Made by a program: the position numbers and the translations under genes
The notes under the pieces: model-generated
Database searches by the model: none
Told to the model about the DNA's origin: nothing
What the model saw: only the letters and a program-made list of their open reading frames with translations
Source: Bacillus sp. CHD6a
Lineage (GTDB): Bacteria; Bacillota; Bacilli; Bacillales; Bacillaceae_I
NCBI RefSeq assembly: GCF_001293645.1
Contig: NZ_LBMD01000003.1
Location: forward strand, 1 to 64,000
DNA: 64,000 bases
Direction: 5' to 3'
Shown: positions 1-9,886 of the stretch, one piece after another
How the letters are laid out: each line of letters begins with the position of its first letter
Numbering within the stretch: the first letter of the stretch is position 1

Positions 1-103
1 AATGTTTCTTCTTTTTCACATGCTCAAGGCTTCAAAACGTTCTGTTTTCCCCTTATTATTCTTCAAAAACACCATTTCTTCCATAACTAAGTCTAACCAC
101 ACA

Positions 104-135
104 AAAAAACCGAGCATCATCCCAGCCCGGTTTTT
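104..135 (-). terminator. Terminator of the TPR gene
   Basis: An inverted repeat with arms aaaaaccg and cggttttt forms a hairpin that reaches the stop codon of the TPR gene. Read on the minus strand it ends in a run of T. The first 100 bases of the window beyond it show nothing else recognisable. Confidence 0.7.
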
Positions 136-1573
136 AAGAAAGTAGACCTTCTACCTTTTTAATATATTTTCTTAGCGTGCTTGCGGAAACTCCATATGCT
201 TCCACCAGCTCTTTCTGTGTCACAGCATGGCCATTGCCTTTGCTCCAGACGTAGGCGAATGCTGCTGCCCAAGCTGGTGCGTTCGTAAACGTGACAGCTT
301 GTTTTAATGCTCGAGCATATAAATCAAACCATTCTTTTACAATCATATCAGCTTGTTTTGTATTTAATAATGATGCAATTTCATACCCATTCACGACATT
401 AATTGGCACATCTCTTCGTTTCAATAAAGCAAACATGGCAAATTCACGGACCGTCGACGTGACAAAGGATTGTTCAAGTACATTTTTGACTGTAGTGTTG
501 CTGGAAGAACTTGATTGGAAAATATGAAAAAGCTGTTCCGCTTCTTCTTCCTCCACCGTTTTATCCTCCATTTGATTCCAAGGCTCCGTTCCGGCTTTTT
601 CAGGATTCAATTCAAGCACTTTTGACCACGCCTGTTCCGCGACTGTATACCGTTCTGTTTGATATGCTGCATTGGCAAGCCAGAAATAAAACGTTGCATC
701 TCCTTGAAATCCGTTTTTCTGCAAAGAACGCAACCACTTGTAGGACAACTCGTGTCGACCAATCAACCCGAAAGTCGCTCCAAGTTTATAACGGTGTTCC
801 ACCAAAATTGGTGTCACTTTCTCTAGTGAGTTTGCTAGCTTGTTCATCTCCTTCACATTGTTTTCGTAATGGAAAAAGACAAGCAGGTTACAAAGCGCAT
901 GCAAGTTTCCTGGGTTCTTTTCCAGCACTTCCTCTAGGACTTCCCGAGCTTCTGCTAAATTCCCTTTGTAGAAGTAGGCTAAAGCCAGATTATTATACGC
1001 CGACCAGAATTGAGGATATTCTTCAATAATCTGTTCGAGCAGCTCTAATGCTTGATCCAGTTCCCCTTTTTCGAGCAAGCCTCTTGCATTTTCCTGCATG
1101 ACTATTAGGTGATCCTGACCATCAACATAATCTTCCGCTTCATCTACCTCAATTTCCAAAAGATCAATCAAATCTTCGGTATCCTCGACAAATTCACCGT
1201 CTGGTTCCATTGTTAAATATTCCTCAGCATGCTTTCTTGCCTCTTGAAACAATCCCAAGTAAGCATAGTTGTTTGCCAAAAAATAATGACAATCATGCAT
1301 GTCCGGTGCCAAATCTTCTATAATATCTTCTAAAAGTTCATTAGAACGCTGATAGTCTCCAAGCTCTGTAAGGACAATCGCCAGCTGACACATGATAGAT
1401 GCATCACTAGGTTTCATCGCCTCCGCTCGTTGGAGCCATTTTCTTGCCTTATATAAATCCCGCTTCCGATAAGCGCGGATCCCTTTTTGAAAAAAATAAT
1501 CGCCATTCTGCGCAAATGGGATGATCTTCGCAACTTGTTTCACATTCGGATTTTTTCCCATTATAGCCTCCAT
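134..1573 (-). CDS. yvcD: TPR repeat protein, YvcD-like
   Basis: A soluble 479-residue protein made mostly of tetratricopeptide repeats. Helical repeat pairs are visible around residues 25-130 and 155-320, for example the stretch with WSAYNNLALAYFYKGNLAEA. The C-terminal third (about 380-479) ends in a helix-turn-helix-like segment with TQKELVEAYGVSASTLRKYI, so a scaffold or regulatory role with possible nucleic-acid contact is inferred; no enzyme motif is seen. It lies directly downstream of the his operon on the same strand, as yvcD does in B. subtilis, but is separated from it by about 300 bp of repeats. The function is unknown and the symbol rests on synteny and family resemblance. Confidence 0.75.
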   Translation of the reverse strand: MEAIMGKNPNVKQVAKIIPFAQNGDYFFQKGIRAYRKRDLYKARKWLQRAEAMKPSDASIMCQLAIVLTELGDYQRSNELLEDIIEDLAPDMHDCHYFLANNYAYLGLFQEARKHAEEYLTMEPDGEFVEDTEDLIDLLEIEVDEAEDYVDGQDHLIVMQENARGLLEKGELDQALELLEQIIEEYPQFWSAYNNLALAYFYKGNLAEAREVLEEVLEKNPGNLHALCNLLVFFHYENNVKEMNKLANSLEKVTPILVEHRYKLGATFGLIGRHELSYKWLRSLQKNGFQGDATFYFWLANAAYQTERYTVAEQAWSKVLELNPEKAGTEPWNQMEDKTVEEEEAEQLFHIFQSSSSSNTTVKNVLEQSFVTSTVREFAMFALLKRRDVPINVVNGYEIASLLNTKQADMIVKEWFDLYARALKQAVTFTNAPAWAAAFAYVWSKGNGHAVTQKELVEAYGVSASTLRKYIKKVEGLLS

Positions 1574-1694
1574 ACAAACTTACTTACCGTTCGTAGTATA
1601 ACATAAGAGGGGTTGGAAAGAATAGGTGGGAAATTTTGAGGTGTGTTTTTTCAGAGAGGGATTACTACATGTGGGGCGGTTTACTGGAAAAGAA

Positions 1695-1873
1695 CAGTTT
1701 TTTACCTTCAGAAAGACCTACACTACTTCGTTTTTTCGTGACAGAAGTCTTTAGAGCCCCTTTAAAGACCTCCTTTGCTTCCTTTAAACGCGTCAAAGGT
1801 CTTTAGAACCTTTCTAAAGACCTTATTCACTACATCATCTTGTAAAAGAGGTCTTTAAAACCTCTCGTCTCTA
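1695..1873. repeat. 52-bp-period hairpin repeat, locus 1
   Basis: Two complete 23-nt hairpins (1747-1769 and 1799-1821) have arms gtctttag/ctaaagac or a close variant and 7- to 9-nt loops. Degenerate half copies sit at 1695-1717 and 1851-1873. Every repeat start is exactly 52 bp from the next, so spacers are 29 nt. The array fills the gap between hisI and the TPR gene, immediately 3' of hisI, where no ordinary terminator is seen. Confidence 0.85.
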
Positions 1874-1876
1874 TCA

Positions 1877-2548
1877 TCATTCTGTATTACCAGATTGCGC
1901 GCCAACATGCCGCTCCTCCAACACTGTCAACACTTCCTCCAAGCTCACATCCTGCTCACGCAACAACACCATTACATGGAAGAACAAATCTGCAACCTCC
2001 CAGGTAAGCTCTCCGCGGTCACGGTTTTTAGCAGCGATGATTACTTCTGCGGCTTCCTCGCCAACTTTCTTGAGAATCTTATCCACACCCTCTTCAAAAA
2101 GATAGGTAGTATAAGACCCCTCAGGCTTATCCACAGCTCGGGATGCAATGACAGACTCTAAGCGCGATAAAATGGATGTCGTCCCTGTATCCGATACGCC
2201 AAGTTCTCCTGCCGCATCTGATTCACCACCTAACACCACCTCATGAAAACAAGTCTCCTCGCCCTTATGACATGCCGGACCATTTGGTTCCACCAACACA
2301 AGCACCGCGTCCTGATCACAATCGTACCGCATCTCTATCACACGCTGCGTGTTACCGGAAGTTGCCCCTTTGTGCCAAAGTTCACCGCGAGAACGACTCC
2401 AAAACCAAGTCTCCCGAGACTCCACCGTTTTCACCAGCGACTCCCCGTTCATATATGCCAGTGTTAGCACTTCCTTCGTAGAAGCATTTTGTACAATCGC
2501 CGGGACAAGTCCTTTTTCATCAAACTTCACTGCTTCTAAATTGATCAT
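1877..2548 (-). CDS. hisI: Bifunctional phosphoribosyl-AMP cyclohydrolase / phosphoribosyl-ATP pyrophosphatase
   Basis: This fused enzyme (223 residues) catalyses the second and third steps of histidine synthesis. The N-terminal HisI cyclohydrolase domain (about 1-120) shows the metal-site motif YDCDQD (C77, D76/D78/D80) with further cysteines at 93 and 100. The C-terminal HisE pyrophosphohydrolase domain (about 125-210) contains the helix with [14 protein letters not shown], the MazG-like metal-binding glutamates. It is the last gene of the his operon. Its start overlaps the end of hisF by 4 bp (ATGA), indicating translational coupling. The length is typical for a HisIE fusion. Confidence 0.96.
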   Translation of the reverse strand: MINLEAVKFDEKGLVPAIVQNASTKEVLTLAYMNGESLVKTVESRETWFWSRSRGELWHKGATSGNTQRVIEMRYDCDQDAVLVLVEPNGPACHKGEETCFHEVVLGGESDAAGELGVSDTGTTSILSRLESVIASRAVDKPEGSYTTYLFEEGVDKILKKVGEEAAEVIIAAKNRDRGELTWEVADLFFHVMVLLREQDVSLEEVLTVLEERHVGAQSGNTE

Positions 2549-3303
2549 CGAACCTGCACTCCTTTCTCCTTTAAGTAACCTTTCACTTCTTTTACACTCG
2601 TTTCTTTGTAGTGGAAAATGGAGGCTGCCAGTGCTGCATCTGCCGCTCCTTTTTCAAAAGCATCCAAGAAGTGAGACGCTTCACCTGCTCCACCTGAAGC
2701 GATGACAGGAACAGAGACAGCCTCGCTAACCGCTTTCGTCAACGCTAAATTAAAGCCTTTTTTCTCTCCGTCACTGTCCATGCTCGTCAGTAAAATCTCA
2801 CCGGCTCCCAATTTCACCGCTTCCTGTGCCCATTTTACCACTTCCCAGTCCGTTTCCTTGCGTCCGCCATGGGTATATACTCTCCACGAACCGAGGCTCT
2901 CGTCATACTTAGCGTCAATTGCGACCACGATACATTGGGAGCCAAAGTAATCCGCACCGGCCTGAATTAAGTTTGGATTAAGCAAAGCAGCGGTATTTAA
3001 TGACACTTTATCCGCACCGGCACGCAACAGCCGCTTCATGTCATCAATAGAGTTGATGCCACCTCCGACTGTGAACGGAATCGCCAATTTTGCAGCCACC
3101 TGCTCGACCACATCCACCATCGTTTCACGTCCTTCATGGGAGGCAGATATATCAAGGAACACCAGTTCATCTGCACCTTCTTCATCGTAAAAGGCAGCAA
3201 GCTCGACAGGATCCCCTGCATCTCGGAGCTCGACAAACTGAATTCCCTTTACGACTCGTCCTTCTTTTACATCCAGACAAGGGATGATTCGTTTCGTTAG
3301 CAT
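2545..3303 (-). CDS. hisF: Imidazole glycerol phosphate synthase, cyclase subunit HisF
   Basis: A (beta/alpha)8-barrel that closes the imidazole ring using ammonia delivered by HisH, releasing imidazole glycerol phosphate and AICAR. The two catalytic aspartates are visible: D11 in [15 protein letters not shown] and D130 in VVAIDAKYD. Phosphate-binding glycine loops (TVGGGI and IASGGAG) are intact. The 252-residue length is typical. It starts directly after the hisA stop and overlaps hisI at its end, inside the his operon. Confidence 0.97.
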   Translation of the reverse strand: MLTKRIIPCLDVKEGRVVKGIQFVELRDAGDPVELAAFYDEEGADELVFLDISASHEGRETMVDVVEQVAAKLAIPFTVGGGINSIDDMKRLLRAGADKVSLNTAALLNPNLIQAGADYFGSQCIVVAIDAKYDESLGSWRVYTHGGRKETDWEVVKWAQEAVKLGAGEILLTSMDSDGEKKGFNLALTKAVSEAVSVPVIASGGAGEASHFLDAFEKGAADAALAASIFHYKETSVKEVKGYLKEKGVQVR

Positions 3304-4032
3304 CTATTTCACCTCTTCCAATGCACGGGCGAGATTGATTTTCTCCGTGTAGATCGCTTTTCCAACAATAGACCCTGACACGCCATCGCCTGCATATTTT
3401 TGAAGTGCCAACAAATCACCAACTGAACTAACTCCCCCGGAAGCAATGACAGAAACTCCTGTAACACGTGCTAGTTCTACCGTCGCATTGACATTTGGTC
3501 CAGATAACATGCCATCGGTTGCGATGTCTGTGAAAATGAATGTTTCTGCTCCCGCATCCGCCAGCTCTTTCCCAAGCACGGTCGCTTTCACAGTCGACGT
3601 TTCGACCCAACCTTCTGTTGCCACAAACCCATCCTTTGCATCAAGGCCGATTGCAATCTTTGCACCGTATTTGGCAAGCATTGCTTTCACGAAATCTGGG
3701 TCATTAATTGCCGCACTGCCTAAAATAACCCGGTCTACACCATTTTCCAAATAGCGCTCCACATCCTCTGCAGTACGAATTCCTCCACCAATCTGCACTT
3801 TCGCAGGCAGCTCACTTGCCACTTGCAGTACAAAACGGTCATTAACTGGCGAACCTGCCTTCGCACCGTCAAGGTCCACCATATGAATCCACTCTGCCCC
3901 TTGCTCCACAAACGTTTTTGCCATATCAAACGGCGAATCACCATAGACCGTTTCTTTACTATAATCTCCTTGCAATAAACGCACGCATTTTCCACCGCGC
4001 ATATCAATAGCTGGATAAATGGTAAAGCTCAT
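3304..4032 (-). CDS. hisA: ProFAR isomerase HisA
   Basis: Catalyses the Amadori rearrangement of ProFAR to PRFAR, the fourth step of histidine synthesis. It is a TIM barrel related to HisF, with catalytic aspartates in [14 protein letters not shown] (D10) and IGLDAKDG (D131) and a phosphate-binding VQIGGGIR loop. The frame is open a further 24 bases upstream, but the start chosen (ATG at 4032) gives the usual [11 protein letters not shown]-terminus and leaves one base after the hisH stop, consistent with coupling. The product is 242 residues. Confidence 0.95.
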   Translation of the reverse strand: MSFTIYPAIDMRGGKCVRLLQGDYSKETVYGDSPFDMAKTFVEQGAEWIHMVDLDGAKAGSPVNDRFVLQVASELPAKVQIGGGIRTAEDVERYLENGVDRVILGSAAINDPDFVKAMLAKYGAKIAIGLDAKDGFVATEGWVETSTVKATVLGKELADAGAETFIFTDIATDGMLSGPNVNATVELARVTGVSVIASGGVSSVGDLLALQKYAGDGVSGSIVGKAIYTEKINLARALEEVK

Positions 4033-4033
4033 A

Positions 4034-4666
4034 TTATCGCTCCTCTTCCTGGACAAGGCTCACAAAATTTTTCAATATCGCCAAGCCGACATTACTGCTT
4101 TTTTCCGGGTGAAACTGTGTTCCAAACACATTTCCACTTCCCGCCACGGCCGGTACCTGCACATCATATGTACTGCTTGCCAATAGTTCCGCTTCAGCAA
4201 AATCTTTTACATAGTAGGAATGAACAAAATAAACAAAATCCTCTGGCACACCCTCTAAAAGCGGGGATCCCTGTTGGAACTCAAGCTTGTTCCATCCCAT
4301 ATGTGGTACCTTATAAGATGTACCCTCCGCTGTAACTCCAGGAAAGCGTTCCACCTTACCCTTTAACAGAGACAATCCCTCTGTTATGCCATTCTCTTTA
4401 CTTTCCTCATACAAAAGTTGCATGCCAAGGCAGATCCCTAGTAACTTTTTCCCCCGTGCTACCTCTTCTTTTATAAAAGAATCAAGACCTGTTTCTTGTA
4501 AAATAGACATGGCGTCACGGAACGAGCCGACACCTGGCAGGATAAGGCCTTCCGTTTCAAGTAAGACATCCCGGTCATTAGAAATGACAAACTTGACATC
4601 CATCCGCTCTAAAGCCTTGCTCACGCTATACAAATTCCCCATTCCGTAATCAATGATGCCAATCAT
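4034..4666 (-). CDS. hisH: Imidazole glycerol phosphate synthase, glutamine amidotransferase subunit HisH
   Basis: A class I glutamine amidotransferase that hydrolyses glutamine and channels ammonia to HisF. The nucleophile elbow [11 protein letters not shown] places the catalytic cysteine at about residue 79. The His/Glu pair is in GTQFHPEKS (H186, E188). The oxyanion-hole motif PGVGSF is present near residue 45. At 210 residues it is full length. It sits between hisB (3-bp gap) and hisA in the operon. Confidence 0.96.
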   Translation of the reverse strand: MIGIIDYGMGNLYSVSKALERMDVKFVISNDRDVLLETEGLILPGVGSFRDAMSILQETGLDSFIKEEVARGKKLLGICLGMQLLYEESKENGITEGLSLLKGKVERFPGVTAEGTSYKVPHMGWNKLEFQQGSPLLEGVPEDFVYFVHSYYVKDFAEAELLASSTYDVQVPAVAGSGNVFGTQFHPEKSSNVGLAILKNFVSLVQEEER

Positions 4667-4669
4667 CTT

Positions 4670-5257
4670 CTATAACATTCCCTTCGTCGATGGTACCCCT
4701 TTAACTCGCGGATCAATCGTCGTCGCTTCGTCCAGTGCACGGCCAAGTGCTTTGAATATTGCCTCGATAATGTGATGAGTGTTCGTTCCATAATGCACAA
4801 TCACGTGAAGATTCATGCGAGCCTCTAAAGCAAGCTTCCATAAAAATTCGTGGACAAGCTCGGTATCAAATGTGCCGACCTTTTGGCTCGGGAATTCCGC
4901 TCTCATTTCCAGATGTGGACGATTGCTCAAATCTACGACCACTTGTGCAAGCGCCTCATCCATTGGAACAAACGCGTTTCCGTATCGTTTTATCCCCACT
5001 TTATCCCCAAGAGCATCTTTTAACGCCTGACCAAGACAAATGCCAATATCCTCCGTTGTGTGGTGATCATCAATATCTATATCCCCGTTTGCCTGCAAAT
5101 CCAGATTGAACTGGCCGTGCTTTGTAAAAAGATCTAGCATATGTGTCATAAAAGGAACCGGCGTCTCGAGCTTTGCCACCCCTTCTCCATCTATCGTAAA
5201 AGCAAGCTGTATTTGCGTTTCTTTCGTGTTTCTCTCCAAGCTAGCTGTTCGTGTCAT
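4670..5257 (-). CDS. hisB: Imidazoleglycerol-phosphate dehydratase HisB
   Basis: Dehydrates imidazole glycerol phosphate to imidazole acetol phosphate. The manganese-binding histidine clusters typical of the family are visible: [25 protein letters not shown] and [13 protein letters not shown]. At 195 residues it is the monofunctional form, without the histidinol-phosphatase domain fused in Enterobacteria. The phosphatase gene is not in this operon. It lies 12 bp after hisD. Confidence 0.96.
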   Translation of the reverse strand: MTRTASLERNTKETQIQLAFTIDGEGVAKLETPVPFMTHMLDLFTKHGQFNLDLQANGDIDIDDHHTTEDIGICLGQALKDALGDKVGIKRYGNAFVPMDEALAQVVVDLSNRPHLEMRAEFPSQKVGTFDTELVHEFLWKLALEARMNLHVIVHYGTNTHHIIEAIFKALGRALDEATTIDPRVKGVPSTKGML

Positions 5258-5269
5258 CAGTCTGTCTCC

Positions 5270-6550
5270 TCACTTTTCCTTGTTAGTAAATCTGGATTCC
5301 ACCGCACGTGCATGCGCTTCTAAACCCTCTAGGCGAGCGAAAGCCGCAATCTTATCCACATTCTCTTTTAAAGCCTGTTCGCTATACATAATCACACTGG
5401 ATTTTTTCACAAATTCATCCACAGACAAGCCACTGGAAAAACGTGCTGTCCCATTAGTAGGTAGCACATGATTCGGTCCTGCAAAATAATCCCCCACAGG
5501 CTCTGAGCTATACCTTCCTAGGAAAATAGCTCCTGCATGTTTGATATATGGTAAAAGATTTATCGCTTCCGCTGTCATCACTTCCAAGTGCTCAGGTGCC
5601 AGCTCATTGACCACACGGAGAGCTTCTTTTATTGTATCCGTTACAAAAATAGTGCCGTATGTTTCAATTGAAGCTCGCGCAATTGCTTCACGCGGGAGGC
5701 TGGAAAGCTGCCGTTCAACTTCCAGGGAGACTTCCTTCGCAAGAGTTTCTGAAGTGGTCACAAGAACGCTTGATGCGAGCTCATCATGCTCTGCCTGAGA
5801 CAATAGATCCGCCGCAATCTCGTTAGCCTTTGCCGTCTCATCCGCCAACACGACAATTTCGCTTGGGCCGGCAATGCTATCAATATCCACAAGTCCATAT
5901 ACTTCTTTTTTCGCAAGTGCCACAAAAATGTTGCCAGGTCCAACAATTTTATCCACAGCCTGTATGGTTTCCGTTCCGTAAGCAAGAGCGCCGACCGCTT
6001 GGGCTCCCCCCACTTTATAGATTTCATCCACACCGAGAATGTCTGCTGCCACTAGCACACCTGCAGGCAATGTGCCATCGGCTGAAGGAGGACTCACCAT
6101 TGCAATTCTTTCCACTCCTGCCGCTTGTGCAGGTATCACATTCATCAATACGGAAGAAGGATAGGCCGCTTTTCCACCTGGTACGTAGACACCGACTGCA
6201 TCGAGTGCTGTTACTTGTTGTCCCAAAATCGTGCCGTCTGGTTTTGTGGATAACCACGACTGTTTTACCTGTTTTTGATGAAAATCCCGGATGTTATCTG
6301 CCGCGTTGTGGATAATGTTAATAACTTGTGGATTAAGTTGTTGATAAGCAGCTTGAATTTCTTCTTTTGTGACTTTTAATGTGGACAGCTTTGCTCCGTC
6401 CCATTTTTCTGTGTATAAATGTAGAGCTTTATCCCCTTGTTCTTTGACCGTTTGCAGGATCTGCAGGACTGCATCACGTTGTTCTTCTGTACCCTGATCA
6501 ATGGAACGGCGCAAAGAAACCGATCCGCTCACTTTTTCTATTTTCATCAT
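5270..6550 (-). CDS. hisD: Histidinol dehydrogenase HisD
   Basis: A zinc- and NAD-dependent enzyme that oxidises histidinol to histidine in two steps. The family core is complete over 426 residues: [20 protein letters not shown] (NAD site), DSIAGPSEI, the SQAEHDE metal-ligand segment, and GPNHVLPT with the active-site histidine. Two adjacent ATG codons (6550 and 6547) are possible starts after an aggtg-type ribosome-binding site. It lies 3 bp after the stop of hisG. Confidence 0.96.
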   Translation of the reverse strand: MMKIEKVSGSVSLRRSIDQGTEEQRDAVLQILQTVKEQGDKALHLYTEKWDGAKLSTLKVTKEEIQAAYQQLNPQVINIIHNAADNIRDFHQKQVKQSWLSTKPDGTILGQQVTALDAVGVYVPGGKAAYPSSVLMNVIPAQAAGVERIAMVSPPSADGTLPAGVLVAADILGVDEIYKVGGAQAVGALAYGTETIQAVDKIVGPGNIFVALAKKEVYGLVDIDSIAGPSEIVVLADETAKANEIAADLLSQAEHDELASSVLVTTSETLAKEVSLEVERQLSSLPREAIARASIETYGTIFVTDTIKEALRVVNELAPEHLEVMTAEAINLLPYIKHAGAIFLGRYSSEPVGDYFAGPNHVLPTNGTARFSSGLSVDEFVKKSSVIMYSEQALKENVDKIAAFARLEGLEAHARAVESRFTNKEK

Positions 6551-6553
6551 TTT

Positions 6554-7183
6554 TTACACCTCTCCAACTACCTCTGCTAATCTATCCACAAGTTCATCAA
6601 TTTGCTTGTCTTTTAACCGGTAACTTACTGGATTGACAATCAAACGCGACGTGATATCCACAATTCTCTCAAATTCCACTAATCCGTTCTCTTTAAGTGT
6701 TCGTCCAGTGGATACGATATCCACAATTCGGTCTGATAATCCGATTAACGGTGCCAGTTCAATAGAACCGTTCAGCTTTACAATTTCCACTTGCTCCCCT
6801 TGCTCGCGGTAATAGCTTGAAGCAATTCCAGGATATTTCGTTGCAATTTTAGGTGCAACATCCTTCATTTCCGTTCCAGGTAATCCTGCCACTGCCAAAT
6901 AACATTCACTAATTTTAAGATCAAGCACTTCATAAACATCACGCTCTTCTTCTAGCATCACGTCCTTGCCCGCAATTCCGACATCTGCCACTCCATGTTC
7001 CACGTAAGTGGTCACATCCATCGGCTTTGCTAAAATAAAACGCATGTTTTCATTGGGTACATCAATAATCAACTTTCTAGAATCCTCCAAATCGGGAGGA
7101 ATGTTATAACCGGCTTGAACAAGCAACTGTGCCGCCTCTTCAAAAATTCGCCCTTTTGGCATCGCGATTGTTAGTACGCTCAT
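6554..7183 (-). CDS. hisG: ATP phosphoribosyltransferase, short form HisG
   Basis: Catalyses the committed first step, joining ATP and PRPP to phosphoribosyl-ATP. At about 209 residues it is the short HisG that lacks the C-terminal regulatory domain and depends on HisZ. The motifs [10 protein letters not shown] and [14 protein letters not shown] (PRPP-binding) are intact. The start ATG at 7183 was chosen over an upstream open stretch because it follows an aggag ribosome-binding site and overlaps the end of hisZ by 4 bp. Feedback control by histidine is known for the HisG-HisZ complex. Confidence 0.95.
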   Translation of the reverse strand: MSVLTIAMPKGRIFEEAAQLLVQAGYNIPPDLEDSRKLIIDVPNENMRFILAKPMDVTTYVEHGVADVGIAGKDVMLEEERDVYEVLDLKISECYLAVAGLPGTEMKDVAPKIATKYPGIASSYYREQGEQVEIVKLNGSIELAPLIGLSDRIVDIVSTGRTLKENGLVEFERIVDITSRLIVNPVSYRLKDKQIDELVDRLAEVVGEV

Positions 7184-8364
7184 GCTTCGTTCTCCTTTCT
7201 GGCTTTTCCAAGAAAAAAGGTTACATCGCTGAAGGACGCCGTGCATGCATCCACATTTTCCACACCTGCAATATCCTGAAGGATTACTTTTTCTCCTGCT
7301 TCTCTTTTGGAAGTGGCAAATGCGATCGCTTCTTCTCTTCTTTCTTGACTGAACAGTACTCCATGTATCTTCACTTCTGCTTTCTTCACACCTTTTGCTT
7401 CTAAAAGACGATCTAAATGGATTCCGAAACCTGTTGCTGACTTTTCACGGTTGAACTTTTGGAACAGCTTATCATATCTTCCGCCATTTCCAATCGGAAA
7501 GCCTATGTTTCCTGCATACGCTTCAAACACAATGCCCGTGTAATAACTCATATGACTGACAATGTTTAGATCAAGTTTCACAAACTCCGCGACACCATAA
7601 GCTTCTAACATTGTCCATAACTGTTCCAGTTCTTGTATCGCTTTTTTACCCGCATCTCCATCCAGTACTTCTTTTGCAAGTTCGATGTTGGAGGAATCTC
7701 CTCTTAACTTTAATAAGTTTAAGAGTCGTTTTTTATCAATAGAGGATAGCGGCAGATTTTTTACATGCTCCCGATACCCTACGTAATTTTTTTCATATAA
7801 GTATCTTCTTAAGATTGCCGCTCGTTCTTCATTACCGACTATGTCGAGGAAGATCTCCTGCAAAAATCCGATATGTCCTATTGCGACAGTAAAAGTTGAT
7901 AATCCTGTGTTTTTGAGAAGTGCTACAAGCAAGGCAATCATCTCGGCGTCGGCACTGATAGATCGGTCACCAATGCACTCCACACCAATTTGCTCAAATT
8001 CTGCTGGCCGACCCGCTTCATTTTGTTGAGCGCGGAAAACATTGGCCGAGTAGGCAAGACGTTGCGGATAACCTTCATTTAAAAGCCTCGAAGCCGCGAC
8101 CCTAGCAATCGGTGCCGTCATGTCCGGCCTTAAGACTAGCGTATGTCCTTGCTGATCAAGTAACTTGAACAGTTGCTGATCGAGAATAGCGGATGCTTCC
8201 CCGACCGTTTCGTAGTATTCAAGTGTCGGGGTCTCCATAAATTGATAGCCCCACTGACTGATTTCTGCTGTCATCGTGTTTCTGACGTTATGTTTTGCTT
8301 CATATAAAGAAGGAAGCGTGTCCCGCATTCCTAGTGGTTTTTCAAACATGAATGGTTTTGACAT
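7180..8364 (-). CDS. hisZ: ATP phosphoribosyltransferase regulatory subunit HisZ
   Basis: A histidyl-tRNA synthetase paralog that lacks aminoacylation activity and serves as the regulatory subunit of short HisG. Class II synthetase motifs are visible in modified form ([22 protein letters not shown] and [15 protein letters not shown]), as is [11 protein letters not shown]. The ATG at 8364 is preferred over a GTG 12 bases upstream because the aaaggtggg ribosome-binding site would overlap the latter. It is the first gene of the his operon, behind a sigma-A promoter. Confidence 0.95.
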   Translation of the reverse strand: MSKPFMFEKPLGMRDTLPSLYEAKHNVRNTMTAEISQWGYQFMETPTLEYYETVGEASAILDQQLFKLLDQQGHTLVLRPDMTAPIARVAASRLLNEGYPQRLAYSANVFRAQQNEAGRPAEFEQIGVECIGDRSISADAEMIALLVALLKNTGLSTFTVAIGHIGFLQEIFLDIVGNEERAAILRRYLYEKNYVGYREHVKNLPLSSIDKKRLLNLLKLRGDSSNIELAKEVLDGDAGKKAIQELEQLWTMLEAYGVAEFVKLDLNIVSHMSYYTGIVFEAYAGNIGFPIGNGGRYDKLFQKFNREKSATGFGIHLDRLLEAKGVKKAEVKIHGVLFSQERREEAIAFATSKREAGEKVILQDIAGVENVDACTASFSDVTFFLGKARKENEA

Positions 8365-8420
8365 GTGGATACCCACCTTTTATAATAATCTGAATTCCTT
8401 TAGTTCGCTAATATGGTAAC

Positions 8421-8449
8421 ATACTAACAAAGTGAAGCTTTTTGGTCAA
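8421..8449 (-). promoter_or_regulatory. Sigma-A promoter of the his operon
   Basis: On the minus strand a -35 TTGACC (8449-8444) and a -10 TAGTAT (8426-8421) are separated by exactly 17 bp, about 55 bp upstream of hisZ. No T-box or other leader attenuator was recognised between it and hisZ. Confidence 0.75.
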
Positions 8450-8488
8450 GCATTAACGGTCTGGGTTGTGTCTTTCTCTATTTTGGGT

Positions 8489-8523
8489 AAAAAAAGGCAC
8501 TTTATCCTTGGAGACAAAGTGCT
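8489..8523 (-). terminator. Terminator of the lgt-yvoD-ppaX-yvoF operon
   Basis: The hairpin arms gcacttt (8497-8503) and aaagtgc (8516-8522) are followed, on the minus strand, by seven T residues. It lies between the repeat array downstream of yvoF and the his promoter, so it probably ends the upstream operon. Confidence 0.7.
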
Positions 8524-8590
8524 TGTTATGTTGGACATCTTGGTAGGATTTTTGTTGGGACCTCACTAGTGTAATTTTGACGGTTGTAAT

Positions 8591-8690
8591 GTATTCATAA
8601 CGGGTATGAAGACTTCGCTGGCTCAAAGTTTTAGCTAGACAGGTCTTTATAACGGGTATAAAGACTTCGCTGGCTTGTTAAAAAAGGCCT
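8591..8690. repeat. 52-bp-period hairpin repeat, locus 2
   Basis: Two 23-nt hairpins at 8591-8613 and 8643-8665 share the loop aacgggt and begin 52 bp apart. The second has perfect arms gtctttat/ataaagac; the first has gtattcat/atgaagac. The 29-nt spacer begins with ttcgctggct, and the same ten bases recur after the second hairpin before the array decays. It lies just 3' of yvoF. Confidence 0.8.
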
Positions 8691-8730
8691 CATATACTTT
8701 TAACTTAAATCCAGCCTTACAGCCTGCCTG

Positions 8731-9243
8731 CTAAAACCTCATCCGCTCCTGCATTTCCTCTTTTGTATAGATGACGCGCATGGGGTTTCCACCGACGAAG
8801 GCGCCTTCTGGGACGTCTTTATGTACGAGGGTGCCGGCGGAGACAATGGCGCCGTCTCCGATAATGACGCCGGGAAGGATCGTCGTGTTGGCGCCGATCA
8901 TAACTTCGCTTCCAATCTCCACATCGCCGAGACGATATTCTTTGACCAAGTATTCGTGGGCCAGGATGGTGGTATTATAGCCAATGACCGTGTTGCGGCC
9001 GACGCTTATTTTTTCTGGAAACATGACATCAAGCATTACCATTAAAGCAAAGGAAGTCTGCTCGCCCACCTTCATGCGTAAGAATGTGCGGTATAGCCAG
9101 TTTTTCATGCCTAAAAATGGAGTGTACCTGGCGATCTGAATGACAGCAAAGTTTTTCACGACTTTTAGAAAAGGGACGGTTTTGTAGACGTGCCATAGGG
9201 AATTGGCGCCCTCTACCGGGTAACGAGTCGTCCTTCTACTCAC
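8731..9243 (-). CDS. yvoF: Hexapeptide-repeat acyltransferase, YvoF-like
   Basis: A 170-residue protein with a left-handed parallel beta-helix of hexapeptide repeats (about residues 75-160), with segments such as [33 protein letters not shown]. It belongs to the LacA/maltose acetyltransferase-like superfamily, which transfers acyl groups from acyl-CoA to a small substrate or glycan. The acceptor is not known. It is the last gene of the lgt-yvoD-ppaX-yvoF operon and overlaps the end of ppaX by 8 bp. The symbol rests on family and synteny. Confidence 0.8.
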   Translation of the reverse strand: MSRRTTRYPVEGANSLWHVYKTVPFLKVVKNFAVIQIARYTPFLGMKNWLYRTFLRMKVGEQTSFALMVMLDVMFPEKISVGRNTVIGYNTTILAHEYLVKEYRLGDVEIGSEVMIGANTTILPGVIIGDGAIVSAGTLVHKDVPEGAFVGGNPMRVIYTKEEMQERMRF

Positions 9244-9886
9244 CCTCTGTCACTCCTACAAGTGGCAACAAGTCTTTCATATGTGTGAGCATGTAATCTG
9301 GTTCAAAGGATTGAAGATATTCGACTCCTTTAATCGTCCAGCTTACCGCTGCCGTTTTCGTTCCGGCATTTTTTCCAGCTAAGATGTCGTGAAAGTTATC
9401 GCCTACCATGATGGCCTCTTCAGGCGTTGAACCTAGCTGCTGCAGGGCAAGGTGGATCGGTTCCGGATCTGGTTTGGCATTTGTGACATCATCCAGGCAG
9501 ACGACCACATCAAAGAACTGGTCGAGTCCTGTCAATTTAAGTCCCATCACCACAGTCTGACGCATTTTTGTCGTCACAATTCCAAGCTTTAGACCTTTTT
9601 CATGTAAAAGCTTTACTGTTTCCAATACCCCTTCAAACTCTGTTACATACTCATCATGTTTGGTCATATTGAAGTCGCGATAATGGGCAATCATTTCGTC
9701 CACTTTCGACTCATCCATTTTTACAAACGTATCGTATAGAGGTGGGCCGAGGAAAGTCAGTACATCATCACGGCCGTATTGTTCCGGATAATAATGATTT
9801 AATGTGTGAAGGAACGACTCAATAATAAGGTCGTTTGTATCTATAAGTGTTCCATCTAAATCAAAAAGCACGGTATTAATGGTCAT
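9236..9886 (-). CDS. ppaX: Pyrophosphatase PpaX (HAD family)
   Basis: A HAD-superfamily phosphatase with the nucleophile motif [12 protein letters not shown] near the N-terminus (D9, D11), motif II VTTK, and motif [15 protein letters not shown] and MVGDNFHDI. In B. subtilis PpaX hydrolyses the pyrophosphate released when HPrK/P dephosphorylates seryl-HPr, which fits its operon with hprK. The start at 9886 (MTINTVLF) follows an aaggaag ribosome-binding site. An upstream start at 9910 is possible but less well placed. It overlaps the 3' end of yvoD. Confidence 0.9.
   Translation of the reverse strand: MTINTVLFDLDGTLIDTNDLIIESFLHTLNHYYPEQYGRDDVLTFLGPPLYDTFVKMDESKVDEMIAHYRDFNMTKHDEYVTEFEGVLETVKLLHEKGLKLGIVTTKMRQTVVMGLKLTGLDQFFDVVVCLDDVTNAKPDPEPIHLALQQLGSTPEEAIMVGDNFHDILAGKNAGTKTAAVSWTIKGVEYLQSFEPDYMLTHMKDLLPLVGVTEGE

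Noticed and set aside
1695-1873. CRISPR array (regular 23-nt palindromic repeats with 29-nt spacers)
   Set aside because: The spacers are related to one another within a locus, arrays have only one to three repeats, four loci share the form, and no cas gene is present.
8364-8489. T-box or other riboswitch in the his leader
   Set aside because: No T-box sequence, specifier domain or anti-terminator could be found; only a promoter and short leader are visible.
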